9,456 nucleotides of DNA, taken from positions 1-9,456 of the forward strand of contig SPCL01000077.1 in NCBI GenBank assembly GCA_004525335.1, in the 5' to 3' direction. The position numbers and the translations under genes are program-made. Origin of the DNA: Thermodesulfobacteriales bacterium. GTDB taxonomy: Bacteria; Desulfobacterota_D; UBA1144; Nemesobacterales; UBA2774. How positions within the stretch are numbered: position 1 is the first letter of the stretch; the number at the start of each line of letters is the position of its first letter. The notes under the pieces were generated by a model. The model was not told where the DNA came from. It saw only the letters and a program-made list of their open reading frames with translations, and searched no databases. Shown one piece after another: positions 1 to 5,992 of this stretch.

Positions 1-46
1 CCTGTCAAGCCAGAGGTCGCGAGTTCAAATCTCGTCGGCTCCGCCA
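1..46 (+). tRNA. trnD: tRNA-Asp(GTC), 3' part only
   Basis: Seen: the window opens inside the anticodon arm. Bases 2-8 form the anticodon loop CTGTCAA with anticodon GTC at 4-6. The variable region is 14-18. The T arm is stem GCGAG (19-23), loop TTCAAAT (24-30) and stem CTCGT (31-35, one G-U pair). The acceptor 3' strand is CGGCTCC (36-42), followed by discriminator G43 and an encoded CCA (44-46). G73 and GTC both fit aspartate identity. The 5' half lies outside the window. The 3' end of such genes is a common integration target of tyrosine recombinases, and an integrase remnant sits just downstream. Confidence 0.93.
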
Positions 47-113
47 TTATTTTCTAATAAGAACAGTAGGCTGGAAGGCTTTTTGAGGGGTGCCCGAGGA
101 TGCCTAAAGATAA

Positions 114-135
114 TTTGGGACAACTTTAGGACAAC
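114..135. repeat. Tandem 11-bp direct repeat, possible integrase arm sites
   Basis: TTTGGGACAAC (114-124) is followed without a gap by TTTAGGACAAC (125-135), 10 of 11 bases identical. The pair lies between the tRNA-Asp 3' end and the 3' end of the integrase remnant. Short direct repeats in this position are typical of arm-type binding sites for tyrosine integrases, so this is a plausible part of the old attL region. The function is inferred; only the repeat is seen. Confidence 0.5.
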
Positions 136-137
136 AA

Positions 138-513
138 TTACTCATTAATAGCCGATTTATCCTCTTTGTTCTCTCTCATTACAGCATTCACGGCAACTAC
201 TTTGGAATCTGTTAGGTGTACATACCTAAGCAAGGTTTTAAGGTTCGCTTGACCGACGACTTCCCGCACAGCTATAGGGTCCACTTTCCCGCTTTCAATA
301 GCACGGGTTATAAATGTATGCCGTAATAGATGGGGATATATTTTTCTAATACCTATCTTTTTACATGGAAGCAATCCAATGGCCATTCTTATCAGATTTT
401 TGCACTTTAGTTAATGGAATCTTATTATCTTTCCCAGTAGATTTAAATTTAAAATATCTGGAGTGCTGTACGGGCAGGATCCGTTCACAGCCAAGACCTT
501 TTTGCGTAACGCA
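138..513 (-). pseudogene. Tyrosine recombinase (phage/XerC-type integrase) remnant, frameshifted and N-terminally truncated
   Basis: The final 82 codons (386 down to 138) contain YPHLLRHTFITRAIESG, the HxxR box of tyrosine recombinases, then VVGQANLKTLLRYVHLTD, where Y of LLRY is the expected nucleophile. The usual GH of the second box reads GQ. Further upstream on the minus strand another frame (about 513 to 400) reads GCERILPVQHSRYF and STGKDNKIPLTKVQ, typical of the beta-hairpin/linker part of the catalytic domain. The two frames join as ...TKVQNLIRMAIG... if one base is dropped from the T5 run at 397-401 (A5 on the coding strand). A stop precedes this at 514-516, so the N-terminal SAM-like domain and the first catalytic Arg are missing. 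The gene's 3' end faces the tRNA, as expected for an integrated element that has lost mobility. A sequencing error at the homopolymer could explain the frameshift but not the truncation. Confidence 0.85.
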
Positions 514-531
514 CTAAGAATTCATTATAAT
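502..531 (+). promoter_or_regulatory. Possible sigma70-type promoter for the multiheme cytochrome gene
   Basis: A perfect TATAAT lies at 526-531, 38 bases before the ATG at 570. Eighteen bases further upstream is TTGCGT (502-507), which matches the -35 consensus at three of six positions only. The region is AT-rich, so a chance -10 match is possible. The cytochrome gene has no visible Shine-Dalgarno sequence and would have a short leader if this is its promoter. Confidence 0.3.
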
Positions 532-569
532 ATAGTATTCTAAAAATGCCGTATTTCCCTGTGTAATAT

Positions 570-2918
570 ATGAAAAACAAAAGTCTTACTTTATTACTCT
601 CACTGTGCGTAATAATCTTTGCCATAGCTATATATACATTATTGATTCCCCACGATAGGCAATCTGAAAAACAATCAACCCCTGAATTGAATAAACAATC
701 AAAGACAGAAAAGGAAGTATATCCGCAAAATTATGTAGGCATAGAAGTTTGCGCACAATGCCATCAGGAACAATATATTCTCTGGCAGGGTTCACACCAT
801 GACCACTCTATGCAGGTAGTAAATGATGAAACTGTCCTAGGAGACTTTAACAATACTGAATTTGCTTACTTCGATGTAACTTCTAAGTTCTATAAAAAAG
901 ATGGGAAATACAAAGTATTAACTGACGGACCGGGTGGAGAATTAAAAGAGTACGAGATTAAGTATACCTTTGGCATCTATCCACTGCAGCAGTATCTGAT
1001 TGAGTTTCCCGGTGGACGCTTACAGGCTTTAGGAATAGCATGGGATACAAGAGCCGAAAGTGAAGGCGGCCAGAAATGGTTTCATCTTTACCCTGATGAA
1101 GAGATAAAATACGGTGATGTTTTACACTGGACAGGTATTAATCAGAACTGGAACTATATGTGCGCAGAATGCCATTCAACAAACCTTGAGAAAAACTACA
1201 ATCACGAAATTGGTAATTACGAGACTACATGGTCGGAAATTAATGTTTCCTGTGAATCCTGCCACGGACCCGGATCAAATCATGTTGATTGGGCCGAGAG
1301 GGAAGACAAGGATTACAATTCAGAAAAAGGTTTACTCGTGACTTTCAACGATAGAAAGGGCGTAAGTTGGACTATAAATCCTGAAACGGGAAATTCCAAA
1401 AGAAGTAAGCCTAAGGATTCCGATACTGAAATAGAAGCCTGTGCCAGATGTCATTCGCGAAGGAGCGTTATATGGGAAGATTATGAATACGGGAAGCCGC
1501 TATTGGACACGCATCTGCCAACCTTACTTGAAGACGGTTACTACTTTCCGGACGGTCAAATTTTAGAGGAGGTCTATGTGCACGGGTCTTTCCTTCAAAG
1601 TAAAATGTTTGAGAAAGGAGTGACTTGCACGGATTGCCATAACCCTCATAGTTTAAAATTAAATAAGCAAGGCAACGAGCTGTGCAATACCTGCCACCTA
1701 TCCTCGAAATTTGATTCCCTTTCTCACCACCATCACAAAGAGGGTTCAGAAGGCGCAGAGTGCATCGGGTGTCATATGCCGGACAAAAATTATATGGTTA
1801 TCGATCCGCGCCACGACCATAGTATCCGAATTCCCAGGCCCGATATGTCAATAAAATACGGCACACCTAACGCATGCAACAACTGTCATAACGATAAGGA
1901 TGCCCAGTGGGCTTCAGATATGGTGAATGAATGGTACGGAGACAATATTTTATCATACAATAATTATGCCGATGTTTTTTATACAAGCCGCAATGGAATG
2001 CCGGATTCTGAACAATTACTCTCCGAACTTGCAATGAATGGTTCAGCACCTAATATTGTCCGTGCAACAGCGCTCAGCGAGTTAGGTGGATACCTGAGTC
2101 CGCAATCTATAGAAGCAGTGAGTGAGGGTTTAAATGATCCCGATCCTATGGTTCGAGCTGCTGCGGTCGATTCAGTTGAGTTTCTCGACATTCCTCAAAG
2201 ACTAGAGTACCTATTCAATCTATTGAACGATCCCGTGCGTGGTGTTCGCATCAAAGCGGCGCGTATGCTCGCTCCCGCCAAAAATATTTTAGTTCAACCC
2301 AATAAACAACAGGTTTTGAACAAAGCCCTTGAAGAATATATTAAGACCCAGGAAATAAATCTTGACAGACCTGAGGCCAATCTTAATCTTGGGAATTTAT
2401 ACACAGAGATGGGTGAATTTGATAAAGCCGAAGCATCTTTTAAACGAGCCATATCACTTGATCCAACCTCCATTCAAGGATATGTGAATTTAGCCGATCT
2501 GTATAGGATACAGAAAAGGGATGACCTAGGAGAAAACTTGCTGGAAAATGCTTTAAAGATTGATAATAACAGTGCAGAAGTCCACCATGTTCTAGGACTA
2601 TTATTAGTAAGAGCGAAAAGATTGGATGAAGCAGACTATCATCTCGGAGAAGCAGCAAAGCTAAGTCAAGATAACCCCCGTTATTCTTATGTCTACTCGG
2701 TCTTATTGAATAGTACCGGAAGAGCTAACGAAGCGATTAATGTTCTAGAGCAAGCAAATAAAGAACATCTTTATAATAAAGAGATATTGATCGCGCTCAT
2801 AACTTTTAATAGTGACTTAGGAAAACTTGATGAGGCAATAAGATATTATGAAAAGTACAAACAATATTATCCCCAGGATCCCAATATCGGAATATTGGGA
2901 GAGCAACTTGAAAGATAA
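570..2918 (+). CDS. Exported octaheme c-type cytochrome with HEAT and TPR repeats
   Basis: Seen: an N-terminal hydrophobic segment (residues 5-27) serves as signal peptide or anchor. Eight CXXCH haem-binding motifs follow at residues 61, 198, 228, 291, 353, 372, 398 and 436; the 353/372 pair resembles the doubled-CXXCH arrangement, and a His run lies at 386-389. Residues about 480-570 look like HEAT repeats (NDPDPMVRAAAVDSVEFL; NDPVRGVRIKAARML). Residues about 600-770 hold roughly five TPR units (NLGNLYTEMGEFDKAEASFK is the clearest). Known: such cytochrome-C554-like/HEAT/TPR proteins occur in several environmental phyla; haem is attached outside the cytoplasm by a cytochrome c maturation system, not present here. 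Inferred: a periplasmic electron-transfer or redox enzyme with a protein-docking tail; the substrate is unknown. The start at 570 is the first ATG without an in-frame stop (the ATG at 546 ends at once). It has no clear ribosome binding site, unlike the genes to its right. Confidence 0.9.
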   Translation: MKNKSLTLLLSLCVIIFAIAIYTLLIPHDRQSEKQSTPELNKQSKTEKEVYPQNYVGIEVCAQCHQEQYILWQGSHHDHSMQVVNDETVLGDFNNTEFAYFDVTSKFYKKDGKYKVLTDGPGGELKEYEIKYTFGIYPLQQYLIEFPGGRLQALGIAWDTRAESEGGQKWFHLYPDEEIKYGDVLHWTGINQNWNYMCAECHSTNLEKNYNHEIGNYETTWSEINVSCESCHGPGSNHVDWAEREDKDYNSEKGLLVTFNDRKGVSWTINPETGNSKRSKPKDSDTEIEACARCHSRRSVIWEDYEYGKPLLDTHLPTLLEDGYYFPDGQILEEVYVHGSFLQSKMFEKGVTCTDCHNPHSLKLNKQGNELCNTCHLSSKFDSLSHHHHKEGSEGAECIGCHMPDKNYMVIDPRHDHSIRIPRPDMSIKYGTPNACNNCHNDKDAQWASDMVNEWYGDNILSYNNYADVFYTSRNGMPDSEQLLSELAMNGSAPNIVRATALSELGGYLSPQSIEAVSEGLNDPDPMVRAAAVDSVEFLDIPQRLEYLFNLLNDPVRGVRIKAARMLAPAKNILVQPNKQQVLNKALEEYIKTQEINLDRPEANLNLGNLYTEMGEFDKAEASFKRAISLDPTSIQGYVNLADLYRIQKRDDLGENLLENALKIDNNSAEVHHVLGLLLVRAKRLDEADYHLGEAAKLSQDNPRYSYVYSVLLNSTGRANEAINVLEQANKEHLYNKEILIALITFNSDLGKLDEAIRYYEKYKQYYPQDPNIGILGEQLER

Positions 2919-2943
2919 GCTGCCCTTATAGTAGGTCATCAGG

Positions 2944-3123
2944 ATGGATGAAACTGAGGTCACGAATGCTCAGTTTGGAGAATTTGTCCAACAGACCAAT
3001 TATATTACTACTGCAGAAAAGAAAGTGCAAAGGGGCGGGTCGTTTTTATGCAACGAGTCTTATTGCTCAGGGTACAGGGTAGCATTCAGGCAGATGCCAA
3101 CGGCTGGATTATTGTGGATATGA
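2944..3123 (+). pseudogene. Formylglycine-generating enzyme (FGE/SUMF1-type) remnant with large internal deletion
   Basis: A 59-codon frame begins MDETEVTNAQFGEFV...YITTAEK, the characteristic N-terminal FGE-sulfatase segment, and continues without a break into VQRGGSFLCNESYCSGYRV, the C-terminal catalytic segment. The latter has the two cysteines (residues 36 and 41, C-x4-C) that correspond to the active-site pair of FGE. Members of the family are usually around 300 residues, so well over 150 residues of the middle are missing at the K-K/V-Q junction, where the DNA is the A-rich aaaagaaag. An in-frame stop (2932-2934) precedes the ATG, and the natural C-terminal end (GFR...) is replaced by MPTAGLLWI. 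After the stop another frame reads ADANGWIIVDMKND... to a TAG at 3159-3161, of unknown origin. FGE activates type I sulfatases, and one lies 2.9 kb downstream; this relic cannot plausibly do that job. Confidence 0.85.
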
Positions 3124-3215
3124 AAAACGACTGGAAAACAATTTTTCCAGGAGGCAAATAGCAAAAGCTGTTAACTACGAAAAATGGATTATAAAAACCT
3201 TAAGGAGGTGTTGTT

Positions 3216-3803
3216 ATGAAGAAGTTGTTATTGTTTTCAGTATTTGCTTTAATGGTTGTCTCTTTTTCTGCCGGAGTCTTTGCTCAAGATGGTGCGACGA
3301 AGATGATGAAAAAGACTGATACCGGCGTAGAGCTGAGCGGTACCGTAGTTATGACTGCCACAGTACAGTCTTTAAACGTTAAGGATCGGCTCATCGTGTT
3401 AACCGACGCCGCAGGTAATGTACAGGTAGTTAATGCCGGTCCAGAAGTTAAAAACTTCGACCAGATAGCCTTAGGCGATGAGGTCACGGCGGAGTTTTAT
3501 GAATCGGTTGCACTTCAACTCGCGGGTCCCGATACAGAACCCGCAGAGGGTGAAGCGATGGGTGTGATGACTGCGGCTAAGGGAGAAAAGCCCGGGATGG
3601 TCGCTATTGATGTCATTTCGGAAATAGTTACGGTGGAAGCTATCGATAAAGCCAATCAAAAAGTAAAGTTAAAAGGTGCTGATGGGCAAGTCGCGACTGT
3701 GAAAGTCGATCCGAGCATCGGCGACCTGACGAAAATAAAGGTTGGCGACAAGATCCGCGTCACCTACACCAAGGCTTTAGCAATTTCTGTTCAGAATCCC
3801 TAA
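3216..3803 (+). CDS. Small exported protein with two copies of a beta-rich OB-like domain
   Basis: Seen: signal peptide MKKLLLFSVFALMVVSFSAGVFA (cleavage near residue 23), then two homologous segments, about residues 46-102 and 137-192. Both follow the pattern T/V-V-x-A/S-I/L-D...V-x-L-x-x-A-x-G-x-V...V-x-x-x-P-x-V/I...I-x-x-G-D-x-V/I...Y-x-x-A-L-A/Q. They are joined by an acidic Ala/Glu/Pro-rich linker (about 103-130). The alternating hydrophobic pattern suggests small beta-barrels. The precise function is not known to me; I recall similar periplasmic proteins near sulfatase and DUF3604 genes, but offer no reaction. The start is well supported: AAGGAGGTG at 3202-3210 lies seven bases ahead of the ATG (from AGGAGG). 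It is followed by 128 bases carrying a strong hairpin before the first beta-barrel gene. Confidence 0.85.
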   Translation: MKKLLLFSVFALMVVSFSAGVFAQDGATKMMKKTDTGVELSGTVVMTATVQSLNVKDRLIVLTDAAGNVQVVNAGPEVKNFDQIALGDEVTAEFYESVALQLAGPDTEPAEGEAMGVMTAAKGEKPGMVAIDVISEIVTVEAIDKANQKVKLKGADGQVATVKVDPSIGDLTKIKVGDKIRVTYTKALAISVQNP

Positions 3804-3858
3804 CTGTATATTGCATTCTGAATTACATGTGGTAATCGTTTATAGTCTAATTAGCTTG

Positions 3859-3894
3859 CTCGGCAGTAATGTGGCCATACCCATTTCTGCCGAG
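3859..3894 (+). promoter_or_regulatory. Strong hairpin in the leader of the first beta-barrel gene
   Basis: CTCGGCAG (3859-3866) pairs perfectly with CTGCCGAG (3887-3894). After one T-T mismatch the stem continues with AATG (3868-3871) against CATT (3882-3885), leaving a ten-base loop in which GG and CC can also pair. No T-run follows, so it is not a canonical rho-independent terminator. It lies 27 bases before the ribosome binding site of the gene at 3932, so an mRNA leader structure (attenuation, stability) or a protein-binding palindrome are options. The function is unproven. Confidence 0.5.
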
Positions 3895-3920
3895 TGGGCA
3901 AAAATCTTTATTAACTACTA

Positions 3921-3926
3921 GGGAGG
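3921..3926 (+). promoter_or_regulatory. Ribosome binding site that sets the start at 3932
   Basis: GGGAGG lies five bases before ATG 3932. The longer open frame starts at 3869 inside the hairpin above, has no ribosome binding site, and would place 21 polar residues in front of a perfect signal peptide; it is therefore rejected as the start. Confidence 0.85.
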
Positions 3927-3931
3927 ATTTT

Positions 3932-4759
3932 ATGCGGATTTATCAGTTGCTGCTAGTGTTACTTTTTTGTTTTGTTATTGGTTCCAATAGTTTTTCTCAA
4001 GACGCATCAAAAACACCTACAGCAGAACCAGATTTAGCTAAACAGTCACAAAATCCAATTGCAAACCTTATAAGTGTCCCGTTTCAAAATAATATTAATT
4101 TTGGTATAGGGCCACACGATCGTACTCAAAATTTGTTACTTATTCAGCCTGTAATACCAATCAGTCTCGGTGATAAGTGGAATCTAATTTCCCGTACCAT
4201 CGCCCCGGTCCTTTACCAGCCCGAAGTAGAAAGTAATAGTGGGGGAGAATTTGGTCTTGGTGATATAAATGAATCGTTATTCTTTTCCCCGAAGAATCCT
4301 GGGAAAATAATATGGGGTGTAGGACCCATTGTGCAGTTCCCAACCGCTACTGACGATGTTCTTGGAACCGGGAAATGGGAAGCCGGACCTACTGCTGTTG
4401 CCTTGACCATGCCCGGCCATTGGGTTATCGGGGGGCTAATTAATAACTTGTGGTCATTTGCGGGAGATAATGATAGAGAAAAAGTGAGTCTACTGACGTT
4501 CCAATATTTTATCAACTATAACTTTTCAAAGGGTTGGTACCTTACGTCATCACCTGCAAATACCGCCAACTGGAAGGCTGATAACGACAACAGATGGACC
4601 ATACCGCTTGGGGGTGGTGGTGGAAAAGTTTTTCATGTAGGGAAGCAGGCATTGAATTTTGCAACTCAGGCATTTTATAACGCCGAGAGGCCCGCAGGCG
4701 CTGCAGATTGGACTTTGAGGATTCAGTTAACATTCCTATTTCCCGGAAAGCATCTGTAA
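3932..4759 (+). CDS. Outer-membrane beta-barrel protein, 'transporter / MetA-pathway-like' family, copy 1
   Basis: 275 residues from the start chosen by the ribosome binding site. A signal peptide (MRIYQLLLVLLFCFVIGSNSFSQ) is followed by DLAKQSQNP, then a series of alternating-pattern strands with many aromatic girdle residues and Gly turns (NNINFGIGP, GLGDIN, GTGKW, GGGGG). It ends in LRIQLTFLF followed by PGKHL; the aromatic C-terminal strand fits an outer-membrane barrel. Proteins of this kind are annotated as transporter, phenol-degradation MetA-like or 'neuromedin U' family. The transported substrate is not known. About 70% of some 240 gap-free positions are identical to the protein at 8539-9360, so the two are paralogues. 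The neighbours (sulfatase, DUF3604) suggest a role in uptake or export of organic or sulfated compounds, which is inference. Confidence 0.85.
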   Translation: MRIYQLLLVLLFCFVIGSNSFSQDASKTPTAEPDLAKQSQNPIANLISVPFQNNINFGIGPHDRTQNLLLIQPVIPISLGDKWNLISRTIAPVLYQPEVESNSGGEFGLGDINESLFFSPKNPGKIIWGVGPIVQFPTATDDVLGTGKWEAGPTAVALTMPGHWVIGGLINNLWSFAGDNDREKVSLLTFQYFINYNFSKGWYLTSSPANTANWKADNDNRWTIPLGGGGGKVFHVGKQALNFATQAFYNAERPAGAADWTLRIQLTFLFPGKHL

Positions 4760-4807
4760 AGAAAATTCAGCTATAATATTAGATACAAATAAGGTCGAAC
4801 ATGGCTA

Positions 4808-5707
4808 ATGATTAGATATATGGGTGTATTACAAATGGTTAAATCACAACGTAGTTATTTTGTTTCATTATATGTTTTACTGATAATGCTTATGCTTTTC
4901 CCTATTGCCCAAGCTCAGGACAATCAAAATGCTGGCGAGCCCGGTCGAGAATCCGATGGGCCAAATCCGCTTAATAACGTCTATTTCGGCGAGCAGCACC
5001 TGCATACACAGGACTTGCCCGACGCCTTTGCCATGGGCACCAGGAACACGGTCGACGATGCCTATAACTTCTGTAAAGGTGAGGCGATCAAGAAGAGCAC
5101 CACCGGAATGATGGTGCAGAAACAGACTCCTTATGACTGGTGTGCTGTGACCGATCACGCGTATTTGATGGGATTGCTCCCTGAGACGCTCGACCCCAAG
5201 AACCCGTTGTATAAATCCCAAATTGGCAAGCTGATTGCTACGGGCAAGCCGAAGGATATGGACCAGGCGTTCAACCTCATAATGCAGGCGGGACAGGCGG
5301 GTGGCGCGCCTAAGGGTTTCGACAACCCGAAGGCACAGCGCTCAGCTTGGGAGCGTCAGAAGGAGAGCACCAACAAACACAATGAACCGGGGAAGTTCAC
5401 GACTCTGATAGCGTTCGAGTGGACCTCGATCCCCTATGGCCAGAACCTGCACCGCAATGTGTTCTTCCGCGACGACAAGATTGCGACCTACACATGCAAA
5501 GGATTAAGTAGCAGTGCATATACAGTCACATTGTGTCCGCAGGGGGAGGTTTTCGGTATCGGTAGCAGTGGCGGCAATGCCACAGGCGGTAGTTGCTCTA
5601 TTGCTCCGGTTGGTGCTACACCATCAATTCCACTATATCTACTAATTCCCTCCTTTATTCTGATTGCTAGGCTCTGGAGAAGAAGAACAAACCGAAAGCA
5701 TACTTAA
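4808..5707 (+). CDS. Truncated DUF3604 protein fused to a JDVT/MYXO-CTERM-like sorting tail (chimeric gene)
   Basis: Seen: the signal peptide is best read from the third Met (4835, residue 10; MVKSQRSYFVSLYVLL...AQA). Residues 58-224 match the N-terminal part of DUF3604: VYFGEQHLHT with H64 and H66, DWCAVTDH with D116 and H117, and EWTS...NLHRNVFFRDD. These are metal-binding-type His/Asp motifs of a PHP-like fold. Full DUF3604 proteins run to about 600-700 residues; here homology stops at about residue 224 (base 5479). The rest is a low-complexity Gly/Ser stretch, then GGSCSIAP (C263), a hydrophobic segment (273-288) and RRR (291-293). That Cys-transmembrane-Arg pattern resembles C-terminal tags removed by CAAX-type or rhomboid-like sorting proteases. 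The DUF3604 part is clearly GC-richer than both ends. It lacks half of the catalytic domain, so enzymatic activity is doubtful. Start choice (4808, 4820 or 4835) is open because no good ribosome binding site precedes any. Confidence 0.75.
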   Translation: MIRYMGVLQMVKSQRSYFVSLYVLLIMLMLFPIAQAQDNQNAGEPGRESDGPNPLNNVYFGEQHLHTQDLPDAFAMGTRNTVDDAYNFCKGEAIKKSTTGMMVQKQTPYDWCAVTDHAYLMGLLPETLDPKNPLYKSQIGKLIATGKPKDMDQAFNLIMQAGQAGGAPKGFDNPKAQRSAWERQKESTNKHNEPGKFTTLIAFEWTSIPYGQNLHRNVFFRDDKIATYTCKGLSSSAYTVTLCPQGEVFGIGSSGGNATGGSCSIAPVGATPSIPLYLLIPSFILIARLWRRRTNRKHT

Positions 5708-5737
5708 ATATAGTAAGGCTTCCTGAATTTAGAAGAC

Positions 5738-5758
5738 AAGCCCAGCATTTTAGGGCTT
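5738..5758 (+). terminator. Weak hairpin after the DUF3604 chimera, possible terminator
   Basis: AAGCCC (5738-5743) and GGGCTT (5753-5758) form a six-pair stem with a nine-base loop, 31 bases after the stop codon at 5707. No T-run follows directly, so termination is uncertain. A second AT palindrome (CTTTTATAAAAG, 5779-5790) lies nearby. Confidence 0.3.
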
Positions 5759-5819
5759 AGCTCCTCCGTAGGGAAAAGCTTTTATAAAAGTCACAAGGAA
5801 AGATTGCATTCTTTAAAAA

Positions 5820-5852
5820 CCAACTTAAATCTGGCTTGACAAAAGGGGAGCA
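5820..5852 (+). promoter_or_regulatory. Shared 33-bp promoter-like element, copy 1 (upstream of sulfatase)
   Basis: CCAACTTAAAT, four to five variable bases, then CTTGACAAAAGGGG and GCA. It matches 8426-8458 at 29 of 33 bases. TTGACA at 5836-5841 is a perfect -35 hexamer; no good -10 is visible 17 bases on (CATTTT), so a different sigma factor, an activator or a longer leader is possible. It ends 140 bases before the sulfatase ATG. The remaining gap to 5992 holds TTGACT (5950) and the palindrome GCGTACGC (5961-5968), neither assignable. Confidence 0.6.
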
Positions 5853-5992
5853 GTACAACATTTTCAAATAGCCCATATAAACCATCTAAGTACTAACACA
5901 ATTTCTCTAACATATTTGTTGAAAAAGGTATTTTAAAAATGTAAACTTGTTGACTAAATGGCGTACGCTTTAAAAACTCTTGGAGGGAAATA

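Noticed and set aside
3869..3931. N-terminal extension of beta-barrel protein 1
   Set aside because: Starts within the hairpin, lacks a ribosome binding site and would bury the signal peptide; ATG 3932 has GGGAGG at the right distance.
4772..4777. TATAAT ahead of the DUF3604 chimera
   Set aside because: A perfect -10 but no -35-like hexamer at 16-18 bases in an AT-rich stretch; noted only as possible.
4877..5221. 114-codon minus-strand open frame over the DUF3604 segment
   Set aside because: Its length is explained by the GC-rich composition of the sense gene; the product has no recognisable features.
5774..5790. AAAAGCTTTT/CTTTTATAAAAG palindromes
   Set aside because: Low-complexity AT palindromes common in AT-rich intergenic DNA; too weak to call a terminator or operator.
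5950..5978. TTGACT promoter just before the sulfatase
   Set aside because: No acceptable -10 at 16-18 bases; the conserved element at 5820 is a better candidate.
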